Origin: Morella rubra
Taxonomy: Eukaryota > Streptophyta > Magnoliopsida > Fagales > Myricaceae
DNA length: 64,000 bases
NCBI GenBank assembly: GCA_003952965.2
Contig: CM025854.1
Location: forward strand, 21,126,111 to 21,190,110
Direction of reading: 5' to 3'
The number at the start of each line of letters is the position of its first letter. Position 1 is the stretch's first letter. The position numbers and the translations under genes are program-made. Of the stretch, positions 26,001 through 37,700 are shown in pieces. The notes under the pieces are model-generated. The model was not told the DNA's origin. It made no database searches and saw only the letters and a list, made by a program, of their open reading frames with translations.

Positions 26001-26458
26001 GATTTGGTTTTATAGTTGCAACAATTTTAGTTCAAAGGTAAACAAGAAGGTTTAAGATTCAAAACTAAAGGAATCGAACTTAGAGAGAGAGTGAATAAGT
26101 TCTACCAATTTTTCTGCACACAATCATTTTCTATAAAACGGTTTGTAATCATGCAGGATTTCAATAATCTTCAATCTCAAGAATTATACCGACACAATCA
26201 ATGTTTACGAAGTTGAAATGCTAACACTAAAAACATTTACAAAGATAGCTTGTGTGTATAAATCTACGTAATTTATTATTTCTATGTTTTTTTAGGTATC
26301 ATATTCCTCGGTCGTTTCTCAGAACTTCTAGAAACCTTTTAATTTTACTTGAAGAAGTTGGTGGAGATCCTCTGCAGATTATTTTAGTCACAATATCAAT
26401 TAATAATGTGCATAAACATACAGATCACTATCATCTCCAGCAGCAATATCAGATTTAA
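19057..26458 (+). CDS. GH35 beta-galactosidase, BGAL6/BGAL16-like, no lectin domain
   Basis: Eighteen exons join in frame into 724 residues: 19057-19239, 19865-19960, 20053-20165, 20436-20502, 20581-20673, 20769-20912, 21028-21122, 21880-21985, 22065-22149, 22247-22365, 22470-22631, 23232-23416, 23561-23652, 24266-24375, 24510-24617, 24720-24827, 25462-25607, 26296-26458. A hydrophobic N-terminus (signal peptide, about 1-30) precedes [15 protein letters not shown]35 motifs follow: [22 protein letters not shown] with the acid/base Glu188, and WTENWTS with the nucleophile Glu259, then [10 protein letters not shown]. The C-terminal jelly-roll part ends at [17 protein letters not shown] and YHIPRSFL. 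A stop follows soon after, so there is no SUEL lectin domain, unlike the next gene. The enzyme should be secreted and act on cell-wall galactosides. Subfamily is judged from sequence similarity to BGAL16. Confidence 0.9.
19985..20023. repeat. (CT)n microsatellite in intron 2
   Basis: Long uninterrupted CT run inside the second intron of the first beta-galactosidase gene, 30 bases before the acceptor, where it may serve as an extended polypyrimidine tract. Confidence 0.9.
22750..23150. mobile_element. fold-back MITE-like element in beta-galactosidase intron 11
   Basis: Left arm (about 22770-22915) and reverse complement of right arm (about 23035-23150) match: both run through TTTACAC...ACCATAAA, then ACTCTCAATCCTAATA-like text, then TTTTCCGTCAAATT. 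The loop (about 22915-23030) is AT-rich. It sits wholly inside the intron between exons 11 and 12 and has no reading frame. It resembles the elements at 4705-5057 and 63475-63825. Confidence 0.55.
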
Positions 26459-27539
26459 GTAAAAGGAAAAAAAAAATAACACCATCGATGGTACGTAGAA
26501 CCAGTTAATAAAAAATGAGAGCCTCTGACTTGTAAGGCTATTAATCCAATGTTGTATTGTATTCTTCCTCTTCTTCTTCCTTCAACATTGTAATGCTATC
26601 ATTGACATTAGCAAAGATTAATTCAAATGTTTCTTTTATCTCCTTTGGGTAAGATTTTGTCAGAGATTAGTTGAATTAAAAAAACCCTAAGCTAAGTTTT
26701 TTGTGGATTTAATATTTAAAATTCACGTAATCCTCTAACTGTCACATTAAAGTATTGAAGTACGTGGTTTATCTGCATCGCGGCTTCCAGGTCCGTGGGA
26801 CCCAACTGTATATTGTTTTGGATTCCTTTTCCGACCGAGATCTGTCGGTGCCATGTTTCCGCGTTACAGTGTTTCTGATGTTGTTATTTTTTAGCAAATC
26901 TATGCCGATTCATTTGTTTAATCAAGTTTAATGACTGGTGTTAAATCTTGACTTCACGTGATTGGCAGCCTAGGAATTTCATAAAATCCGAGTCCTCTGT
27001 TTCTGGATTAGTTTTTTCTTTTTCTAATGTTTTGGTAAAGAGAATAATAAATTTCTTGATAAACAAATAAAATTAATAATGAATTATTTCTAAACACGGT
27101 TTAGACTCTCAATCTCTTTATAATAATAAAAGGTAATTATTTTTTTCTTCAACCCATTAAGAAATTTTTTTTGGTCGGTAGTTTGTGTAGAAATTAAACA
27201 ATACTATCAACCTACTCCAAAGGCAACTTTCATGGAACATTAGCGAAAAATATATTATTAGTACAAAATCGGATAATAACACTATCAATAAACTCATTTT
27301 TTACCTTTTGAAAAAAAAAACAAAGAAAAAGAAAAACACAACCACGACTTGCCTTGAGGTTAAAGGCAATAACTGGTCCCGGAGTAGCTTTCACAACCAC
27401 TCCCACCAGACAGACATAAGTCTTCAAGCTAGCTGGTAGGAAACATCAAAAGTCATCTCAGGTCCTAACCTAACCAGACAATTTTAAGCACGCCCATGCT
27501 AGTTAACGTGGGATGCTACGACGAGTTTGCAAATACAAA

Positions 27540-27805
27540 CCAACCCATGGTAAAATTTTAGTATTATTTTAAAATTTTAACTTGCAAACACAATTAAAGT
27601 AAATTCATAAAATTTTATTTCTCTTTTCATTTTTTTTATAAATTTTCATAAAATTCTACTTTTCTCTCTTTATTTGTATAACAACTTCTATTAATTCTAT
27701 TTTATTCACTATTTTTTACAAAATTTAATAACACTCTAATTTTCTTAATTTTCATAATATTCCTTAAATACTTTACTTAGTTAGAGTATGCAAACGCAGC
27801 CTAAC
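27540..27805. mobile_element. possible AT-rich MITE
   Basis: An AT-rich segment with repeated CATAAAATTTTA/AAATTTTCATAAAAT words that closes with GAGTATGCAAACGCAGCC, a tip typical of MITEs starting GGCTGCGTTTG. The left tip was not located clearly. Confidence 0.3.
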
Positions 27806-27849
27806 ATATATAATGCCCCGCCTTTTCTTTTCTCTGCGGTTTATTTTGT

Positions 27850-28215
27850 TTTGGATTAATATATTTTATACTCTCAAATTATTTATTGTCACTTAACACT
27901 TAACGCTTCATCTTTTTTTTTTTTTGTCTTTACTAATTATTAATTTTAAAATTTTAATTATTTTTTTTAAATTTCAGTTAATTTAAATAGAACATAATTT
28001 TTTAATGTGCGAAATGACAAATTTATCTATTTTTTTTTTTGCAGCTACCATTTTACTAGGAAAAATGATAGTTTTGAAGACAGAAAAATTAATCTCCATA
28101 CAAATTGATAAAAAAAATTTAATAGAGAAGATAAAATGTTTAGAATAAATAATTAATGGGTATTATATAATAAAATAATAAATAAAAATACAAAATAGTT
28201 AAAATTCTAAAATTA
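27850..28215. mobile_element. possible fold-back element remnant
   Basis: The left side (TATTTTATACTCTCAAATTA) and right side (AATTAGAAGGTGTAAATACTT) resemble, in inverted order, the tips of the fold-back family seen elsewhere in the window. Arms are short and eroded. Confidence 0.3.
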
Positions 28216-28550
28216 GAAGGTGTAAATACTTCCCTGTTCCGAAAAACAGAAAGAAAAGACGGACATTACAGACAGTGTCAGCATTCCGAATCCCATGCGC
28301 AAGAGAGCCGTTAGCCCACTTCTTCCGTAACCACGAAAGGAAAGCGTCCCAAGCCAAACCGATCGTTTCGAACGATAATTTTCTCCGAAACACTAGCAAT
28401 TGTAATCCGAATTCCCAAGCCTCAATCACACCCCGACACGCAGCCTCCACAGCACCGCCCACATCACAGCTGGATTAATCGGAGCGGTAGAAGTCTCAGA
28501 TGACGACGACGAACGATGACAATGAGGAGAGAGGTTCGCAAAAGCATTCT

Positions 28551-28567
28551 CACGTGATTTTCACGTG
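28551..28567. promoter_or_regulatory. paired G-boxes upstream of the BGAL10-like gene
   Basis: Two palindromic CACGTG hexamers start at 28551 and 28562, 11 bases apart, so on nearly the same face of the helix. They lie about 200 bases upstream of the start codon. G-boxes bind bZIP and bHLH factors; activity here is inferred. Confidence 0.5.
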
Positions 28568-28767
28568 CTATCTGTCCGTCTCGGGTCATAATGAGAGAGT
28601 TACAGGGATAGTTACGTCATTTGCTGAAAGTATAGCTGTACTAGACTCTTATGCTGCTATGCCCGTCATAAATACGCATGCTGAGCTGTTCCCTCCTTCA
28701 TACACGAGTACTAGCAGTCACCGAAGAGAGGGAGTTGCGGTGCTTGGCTTTTCAGCTTCACAGCGAG

Positions 28768-31700
28768 ATGAAGCTGTTGTCCTACTCTCTCCTGCTTCAG
28801 TTAACGGCAGTCACGCTCTTGTGCTTCGGTACTCTATGTCTTGCGGGCAATGTCACCTACGACCATCGCTCTCTCATCATCAATGGCCAGCGCGAGCTCC
28901 TCATCTCCGCCTCCATTCACTATCCTCGCAGCGTTCCCGCGGTTAGAAATCCCGCACGCTCTTTCCTAGTCATCCTTTGGTTGCTCAGAAAACATGGGCG
29001 GAAAAGAAGGGAAAATTTTGATGACTTGATAATATAATGTCGAATGATAAGAGAAGCCCAATTCTAAGCTAAACTTTTTAAAATGAGTCCGCTGTGAAGG
29101 ACATTGGATATCTGGATTATATATGCTTAAGAAAGACCAAATGTTTTTCGTTTGCTTTCTCTCGCATCTAGGCAGCTACCAAATTGCCTGTACATTATAT
29201 TTGATTGCTCACTCTCTGTAGCCGCCTCATTTAACTTCAGGTTATTTTTATATTTTCTCTGTGGTTTCCTTGTGGTGGTACCGTTGTTTTGCTATTTCTG
29301 ATGGAAATTCACTCTATATATACGAATTTGGTACGTGGCAGATGTGGCCGGGGTTGGTTCAAACAGCCAAGGAAGGAGGGGTCAATGTGATCGAAACATA
29401 TGTATTTTGGAATGGTCATGAACTATCTCCGGGCAATGTGAGTGAGAAATGCATATGTAGGACTTCTTCTGTCTCATAATTCATGATAACCTTTGTCACC
29501 ATTCTTCCTCTTGAGTCGGCTCAAAGCATATATGAACTTTTTAAATTGAGAAGTTCTGTAGCTCTTCAATGTTCATTATGATTGCTCCTTACCAATTTCT
29601 GAAATGCGAAGGACGCTCTTTTGGAAAATCAAGACATGAACTATCTCCGGGCAATAGTGATGCACAAATTCATGATGACCATTCTTTCTTGAAAAGCATT
29701 AGAACTTAAATTGGAAAATGTTCTTTGTTGTCACCAATTTCTGTCTTTTGGAAAATCAAGACCTCTTAATACATTAACATTCCACGTGTTTTAACATTTT
29801 CCTTATCAATGTTTTCATTGTAAACAGCCTCATTTATTTGAGACAGAGGCTTCAACTGATAAATATCTAACCATATGGACTTTTCTTGCTTTTTCCTCTC
29901 TTGAATTTGAAATCCCAGTACTATTTTGGGGGCCGATACGATCTCGTCAAGTTTGTGAAGATTGTTCAACGGGCAGGGTTGCATTTGATTCTTCGAATAG
30001 GCCCATTTGTTGCAGCAGAATGGAATTTTGGGTATGTTATTCGATCATAGGTTGTACCATTGTTTCTCTGTAAGATTAAATGATTTTAAATATGCTCTCA
30101 ATGCTTAACTAACCATATGGAGCCTGGCACTTATCATTTTTCATACTCTTTCCAACTTCATTTATTACTGGGAAATTCCTTAAATACAGTTTTATGATAC
30201 AGTGGTGTACCTGTTTGGTTGCATTATGTGCCTGGCACTGTATTCCGAACGGACAATGAACCCTTCAAGGTATGGGAATGGGACTGTCATGGCCTGAACT
30301 CTAAGAACATTTGCTACTATGATCTCAAGACCATAATGTTTAAGTATAAAATGCAATTTGGGCTCTTTCAAACTCATTTCTCTGCTTGGTGGGTTTAGTA
30401 TTACATGCAGAAGTTTACAACATTCATAGTGAACCTGATGAAACAAGAGAAGCTCTTCGCATCACAAGGAGGTCCTATTATTTTGGCTCAGGCAAGTCCA
30501 ACTTTTAATCCCAAAGTAGTTTTATTTTAACCATTTTGGGTCAATGAAAAAGTAATTTGATGAGATTGTTAGTGTTCTCTTTTACTTCAGAGTTAGTATT
30601 TTATTATTATTATTATTTGTTTTTTTGTTTGTACCCCTATCTCGAGCAAACTGACTGGAGTTTATAAAAGCCAAGTCAATTTGTGAGCTTTGTCTCATCT
30701 ACTCCCAGAACTCCTACGTCTATATTCAGTGACAATGTGGAAAGTTGTGGGCCTTGAGGCTCTCGAGCCTCAGCCATTCACATGTTAGCTGCACTGGGGT
30801 TTGTGCTTGGGGTAAATTTGCAAATAGGCTTACAAAAATCACAATTCTATCCTGCTTGCGGCACTAGAAGACGACACTTGCATCAGTACTTGTGGTGATA
30901 TTAGTAGGCACACTAGTTTCTGCTGTATTCATCTTGGATATGTAGAAGCTTTTGGCATGGCTGATGCTTTGGAAATACTCTGTTACCTTGAAACTCTATG
31001 GTAAGTTTGATTTTCCAGCATGTATGATTTCATAATCTAATTATCTTTTTGGGCTTTGAAGTTCTTTTGGGGAAAGTTGTTGCAATTGTTTGATCAGTTC
31101 TTCACACTCATTCGTTGTTCATTGTGTGTTTTGAACAATGTAATTGGTACTGATCCTCAATTTCGAAAGTACAATAAAACTGATCTTTTTTGTTTATTCA
31201 CTATTGTTTATGCTGACATAAGCTGCATATAGACCAGATATGAGATAGATCTTAATGTTTGAAAGGCCAATTATCTTGGCTCTTACACGTTGGAGGCATC
31301 TCTGAGAAATTTCTTTCCAGAAGAAGGTTACCTTGGTTCTACCTGACTTCTAAGTTCGCGTTGTTTCATAAGGAAAGAAAGCTATAATGACAATGGCTTC
31401 CCTTCCTATGTTATGTTATAGTTTGTTTTCTAACTCAATTAGACCTTTCAACTGCTTGTCATCTCCTTTGACCCTTGGCTTAGCATCACTACAAAGTTTA
31501 GGTTCTGACCTTCGCTACGCATAATCACTTTCCACTCCTCTGCTTTGATGTGATTCTAGTGCTTATCTTTCTCATAAAATATCAAGATCAGTCATATTTT
31601 CAGTTTTCTTCTTGCAGATAGAAAATGAATATGGATACTATGAGGGTGCTTATGGAGATGGGGGGAAGCGGTATGCCATGTGGGCTGCTAGCATGGCTGT

Positions 31701-34700
31701 TTCTCAAAACATAGGTGTCCCTTGGATAATGTGCCAGCAATGGGATGCTCCTGATACTGTGGTAAGGGTCTTTTTTCTACCTGAAGCAATACTTCTGTAC
31801 AGGTACTATAAGTTTTCTGTATGATCCAGATCTTAAGACCATGAACTGTAATTAAGTGGGAAATGTTTTTTTTTTGCATGCGCAAATACATGCTGTTAGT
31901 CATTTTTTCTGGCCTTAGTATGGCCGCTTTGATTCGCTACTTTTGACTAACGACACATTTCACCATGTGCACTTCATTTTTCTGAAGTGGAATACGATTT
32001 TATAGCAGTGTCATCCAATAATGAACATCTTTTGACCTTGTGGCTTTTATGCTTTTGCAGGTTCTAGTATACATTTCAGATTTAAATTCAATTTTATTCT
32101 CAAGTTATTTGAGTGAATAAATTTTGTTCTTGTAGTTTCTATTTCCTGGACGTCAGTAAAAAACATTCAATTGCTGTCCTCTCACTCTGAATACCCCAGA
32201 ATGTCAGCTGTTTTGATTTGATGCCTATACACTCTGTCTTCTTCTCATTTACTAACCACTTTAGTAACCGTTCTCTCTCTCTCTGAATTTGGGTACTCGG
32301 ACATACATGTGCTCTTACAGATGCTCAAACGCATTTTCCTCGTGTCCTTCTTCTTGCCAACATGTTAAATGAATAGTCATAGTTTTCTTAAGTGGTGAAC
32401 TTTTTTTTGGTAGTCATTTGTGACTTTTGAAAAGTTACAGGACCGTTGTATGCTAACAAATCTTAGTCTTTTTTGCGAAACCTTGAGTCTTGATGTACTT
32501 ACAAATAGGACTTTCCCTTTGATAATAAATATGTTTATTATATTCTCTCGGTCGATACCATTCGAACAGAATGTGACATTCAAGTTAAAACACGGCCTTT
32601 CATGTTTCCTTCACAGATTGATACTTGTAACTCCTTCTACTGTGACCAGTTCAAACCTCTTTCTCCCAACAAGCCCAAAATTTGGACTGAAAATTGGCCT
32701 GGATGGTAATGTTGCATTTCCCCTTCGAGCTCTGTATTCTTCTCCTCTTTCTAAGCTGGCATTTGTATGTTAAAGTTGCTTTTCTGATCTCATTGTCTCT
32801 ATAATGTACCTTTCATAAATGTTCTGTATAGTATAAAGTAAAAATTTTTGAGGGCTAGCTTGCTTCCAAACTTCTCCTTTGTAAATAACGCATACAAGTG
32901 AAACAAAATGCACAAATGGTCATCTTAATAATAGAAAATTCAACATATGTGCTATTGTATTTGTATGTGTAAGTGTACTTTTACTTGAATATGTTTTTAT
33001 GCCTTTGTATGGACATATTCTTGCAATTGCTTGTACTGCTGTAATAGGTTATTGTAAAGATGATCCAAAGGTCTCTTCGACCTTCAAAGCCATGTTTGTC
33101 GTTTTTTCTAGTAGAAACTCAATTAGAATATAAGTGCTGACAGAATTCTCATCACAGAAGAGATTAATTATTGGGATTGGTGTCAGAAGAATATCTAAAT
33201 TATCCCCTCCTCTGTTGCCACTGTGCCTCTTGTGTTTAGTTTTCTGTTGAGCTATATCTTTGGTGTAGTTATCTAAGTCCAAATGATTTTTATTGTTCTG
33301 CCAAATGATTTTGATCTTTTACAGGGAATTTTCTTGGGTTTAGGTTCCTCAAACGAACTCATAATGCTATTGAATGCTTCCAGTCTAGCTTGTGCAAACA
33401 TCTTTTCTGTCTGTAGTTAATTTACGGTCAGCTATTTTCAGGTTTAAAACATTTGGGTCCAGAGATCCTCATCGACCTCCTGAAGATGTTGCTTATTCTG
33501 TTGCCCGTTTTTTCCAGAAAGGTGGTAGCGTGCAAAATTACTACATGGTATTTAACGAATTTGTATTAATATCACTATTTAAGTGGGTTATTTGGGAATT
33601 TCCTCTCTGTATCACATCAATCAGCTCCTAGTTATTTCTCTCATGGGTATACTAGATTTAGTATATTGTCATGACCATGTATGGTCATAATCTTGTCACT
33701 ATTTTTTTTTTCAGTATCATGGTGGGACAAATTTTGGTCGCACTTCAGGTGGACCATTCATTACCACAAGTTATGACTATGATGCACCAATTGATGAATA
33801 TGGTATGCAATCTATATTTCTTGTTCTAATGATCAATGACTTGTATCTGCGGTATGGAAAAATAGGTGTTTTACTATAGTGAATGCATGATGTTTCAATA
33901 CTAGTTTGAAGGTTTCTTATTTGGTTTGTAGGATTACCTAGGCTTCCTAAATGGGGACACCTGAAAGAACTTCATGGAGCTATAAAGCTATGTGAGCATG
34001 TATTGCTCAGTGGTGAGTCAATTCATACGTCCCTTGGTCCTTCCCAAGAGGTAATTTTCTCTTCCTTTAAACTTTGATTGGTGGCAGATTGTTAATGATT
34101 TCTTTGTTTTGCTGGTTGATAAAATCCAAAATTTTTCAATTTACTTGCATAACATGTTTTTGACTTATTACTCAAATAGTACAGAAGTTAACATATTTAT
34201 GTTAGTTGAAGCTTACATCAGCCTTTGTGGTGTAAGTGCGTTGGGTGCCTTCTATTTAGCTGCTCACCAACTTTCTACGCCTGGAATTGATGGTTTACCC
34301 ATATCATTAACTGTATTGGCTAATAGGTCTTGTATTCAACCCTCAACACCCCACTTATTTTCAGTTTCTGTTTTGGTTTTTTGTCTTCGTTTCAGTAATT
34401 TGGTTTCCTTCTCTATTTATTGGTTTAAGCAGATGCAAGATTAAGTAGTATGAGTATTTTGGGCTAAAGTATGTAGGAACACGTTGATTTACTAGAATAT
34501 ATATGGATACTATATTACGGTCATGAGGTTACACTTCAAGTTAGTCTCGCCTAAACATTAGATAAGCAATTTTTGAGCCATTGAATTGACTAGCTTCATC
34601 ATATGGGTGTTTATCATGTGAATTAACGGAATTTTCAAGTAAGAAGTCAACCCCATGTAAAGGATCAGTATTGCATAGCAATGAACAGATAAAGATGGTA

Positions 34701-37700
34701 GGGTTAATCTTTTCAAAATGGTAGGTTTTCTTTTAACTGCAATATGTAGGTGTGTAGAAATGATCCGGTAAAACTGTGGCTATATAGGACTAATTATGCA
34801 CCAAGATTTCAAGTGATGGGTTTGAGATAACTTTAACCACACAGCAGATGACGTCAATTTTAATGATCTGATATGGTTTTAAATACGCATTGAGTTGTAC
34901 GCTATTCCTGTGCTATGTAAGTTTGGTCATGGATCTGTGTTTGAGTTGGGCTTCTCCACCTATTAGTTTAAGATTTTGGGCAGTATTAGACTCAGATTTA
35001 TTTCTTTATTTGTTTTTTTTTTGGGACTTCAGCTTGGCCCATTTTGTCATTACGCTTATAAAGTTTTTTCTTTTGGGGGGACGTTAGAGTGGGGCCGAAC
35101 TGAAAGTCCCACATTTGGTGTGGAAGTTTGCTGATAGGTTCTTATGTCACCTGGCCTCTCTACCTCCCGGCTTAAGGTTTTGAATTGGATCCTTTAACGG
35201 GTATTATTTCTTCTGTCATGAAAATAGATGACTTTCGGGCTGATCCACAATGTGTGGCTTCAAATCCATTTATCCGCACTTTCTGGGGAGAATAGCGATG
35301 AGTAGAATGTTTCTTCTTGGTCAGTACTTTAGTACAATGTTAGAGGATCCAAGTCAAACGTTCAAGCTAGTGGGAGGAGAGGACCAACAAGTATGTATAC
35401 CCATTCTCCCCTCGACAAATATATATACCCATTACTAGTTTAAGCTTTTGGGTTCGATGCTCTAACTTGATATCAAGTCTAATTGTTTGTTCTTAGACTC
35501 ATTGTGTTACTCTGTTAGTCTCTGTCCTGGTTTGGGTGAATTATTAGGCATGCTTGTCTTTATTTCAGTTGTTTCATGGGGCCTGTTTGTCATGGTTTTG
35601 GTTTTTATTGGGCTTCAACGTGAAAGGGAGTGGTAAGGAATCCAATAATTGTTGGTTGTGTACTTTATTTTAGTTACATGTTGTTGTCTCTCTACTCACT
35701 AGCTTAAGCTTTTGGGTTGGATTCTTGAAAACTTATCTGAGGGATTTCAGGAGATACTCATGTCTATTCTGTTTCATTAAAATATATATCATTTGCAACC
35801 ATCCCATATATTTTTAGCTGGAGGGAATATGCAAATTATGGCAGTACGAAGCTGTATTATTCATATTGCAGTTACCTTTGCCTTCTGAATGCTCAAGCTT
35901 CTTTTTATTCTATTCTTGGTTTTTATGTTCTCTGTCATCGTAAATCCAGCACAAAACCATTTCCTATTCTCTGTCATCTATGATTTTGGACTAGAATGTG
36001 CCCATAATCTGTTGTCTTGCTGGCACACTCAATGAGTGATAATCTACATTGTAGGCCGATGTCTACACTGACTCTTCAGGAGCATGTGCTGCCTTCATTT
36101 CTAACATGGATGAAAAAAATGACAAGACAGTAGAATTTCAGAATGCGTCATATCACTTGCCTGCGTGGTCTGTTAGCATTCTGCCCGACTGCAAGAACGT
36201 AGTATTTAATACAGCAAAGGTAACTATTCATGTATTCCTTGATCCCTCCATTCTACCGAACATCTTAGGATTGGATCAATATGATGTCCTAGGACAGATG
36301 AATACAATATGATTCCAAAAAGGTTTCACTTCAATTTCTGGAGGACTATCAATGTGCAGTAATAACTAAATTGTATCCGGTTATAGCATCTATGAGCAAC
36401 GATTTGCATTTAAGATCATAGGCTGGAAAAGTCAGCACCCATTAACTTGAGCAAACATGGGAGACATTTTATGCACTAGTCGTTATACTATCTTTGCTTT
36501 TGGCATTAATGTGTCTTACTTTCTTCTCAGTGCTTTGTCTGTATAGGAGTAACAAGTGCACTGAAATGGTATTGGCTTTCTCATAAAGAAGTGATCCAAG
36601 ACATGGTTTCATACACAAAAATATTGTCTTTCGTTTATAAATCTAGGTGTTCTGTACATGGTAGGGATGTTTCATAAAAATCTCTCCATACTAAAACCTA
36701 TTCATAAGTTCATAATGGTTTGTTATCATGTTGGTAGTTATTTTGAAATTGCTGGGGAGGAACTCCTGATAATCCCCACATCTGGTTTCTCGTATGCTTA
36801 AACATCAAATTTTAACAGGTTAGAACTCAAACCAACATAGTGGAAATGGTACCGGAGGATTTGAAATCATCAGGGGCATCAACAGATAAAGGTGTGAGAC
36901 CTCTTAGATGGGAAGTATTTATGGAGAAAGCTGGGATATGGGGAGAAGCGGACTTTACTAGAAATGGCTTTGTAGATCACATCAATACCACAAAAGATAC
37001 TACTGACTACCTCTGGTATACAACAAGGTTCGTCTTGCTAAAAACCATTAAATATAAGATTTTGTTTTTGTCTTCAAATGTAGTCTAATAGTTTATTTAG
37101 AATTGTTAAAGGATGAGATACATGCATGTACGTATCTTCTCATTGTAGTGTTTATTTAATTTTTATTGCTCCTATGTCGAAAGTAGAAACATCTCATTAG
37201 TTAGAAGCATCTAGGGTTTGGAGAAAGAGATGAAGGGGACAAAGAGAGCAAAACCTCGTGGAAAGAGTTAGAGAGCATTAATTATCTCTATTCACCTACA
37301 TGTGTTAACGTCATTAGATGCTTAAAAATTACAAAAAGCCTGAAATATTCAAGTGTTATGCTTGCTTAGAATATTCCACTATTATGTTAGTAGTATAATC
37401 TATTTTGAATATTCTGGTGCCATACTACTACTCCCCCTGAAGTTTATGCATAGACATCTCCTCCACATCCTGTGGAGGAGATCCAACTGTGAGACAGAGG
37501 GGGAGGGGGGGGGGGACTCCACCACCAGGAGATTTCTCCCCCACTGCTGATTCACCGAGGAGGTGGATCGGCGCTGGGTTGGGGTGGAGGGGACAATGTC
37601 CGGGTTTTTAAAGTTGAGGGAATTGGTCTAGTATATAAATATCTGAGAACTGCTTTTAAGAACTAGGTTGTTTGCCAAGTTTCCAACAGGTTTTATATAG

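Larger units (their letters stand above)
26459..28767. other. intergenic between the two beta-galactosidase genes
   Basis: Contains the 3' region of the first gene, AT-rich DNA, a possible MITE at about 27540-27805, a possible fold-back remnant at 27850-28210, and the upstream region of the BGAL10-like gene. No gene is supported; open frames at 28199-28478 and 28500-28946 are not conserved-looking. Confidence 0.5.

Noticed and set aside
28500-28946. 148-residue frame overlapping exon 1 of the BGAL10-like gene
   Set aside because: It is an out-of-frame shadow covering the signal peptide region; it could at most be an upstream frame if transcription starts before 28500.
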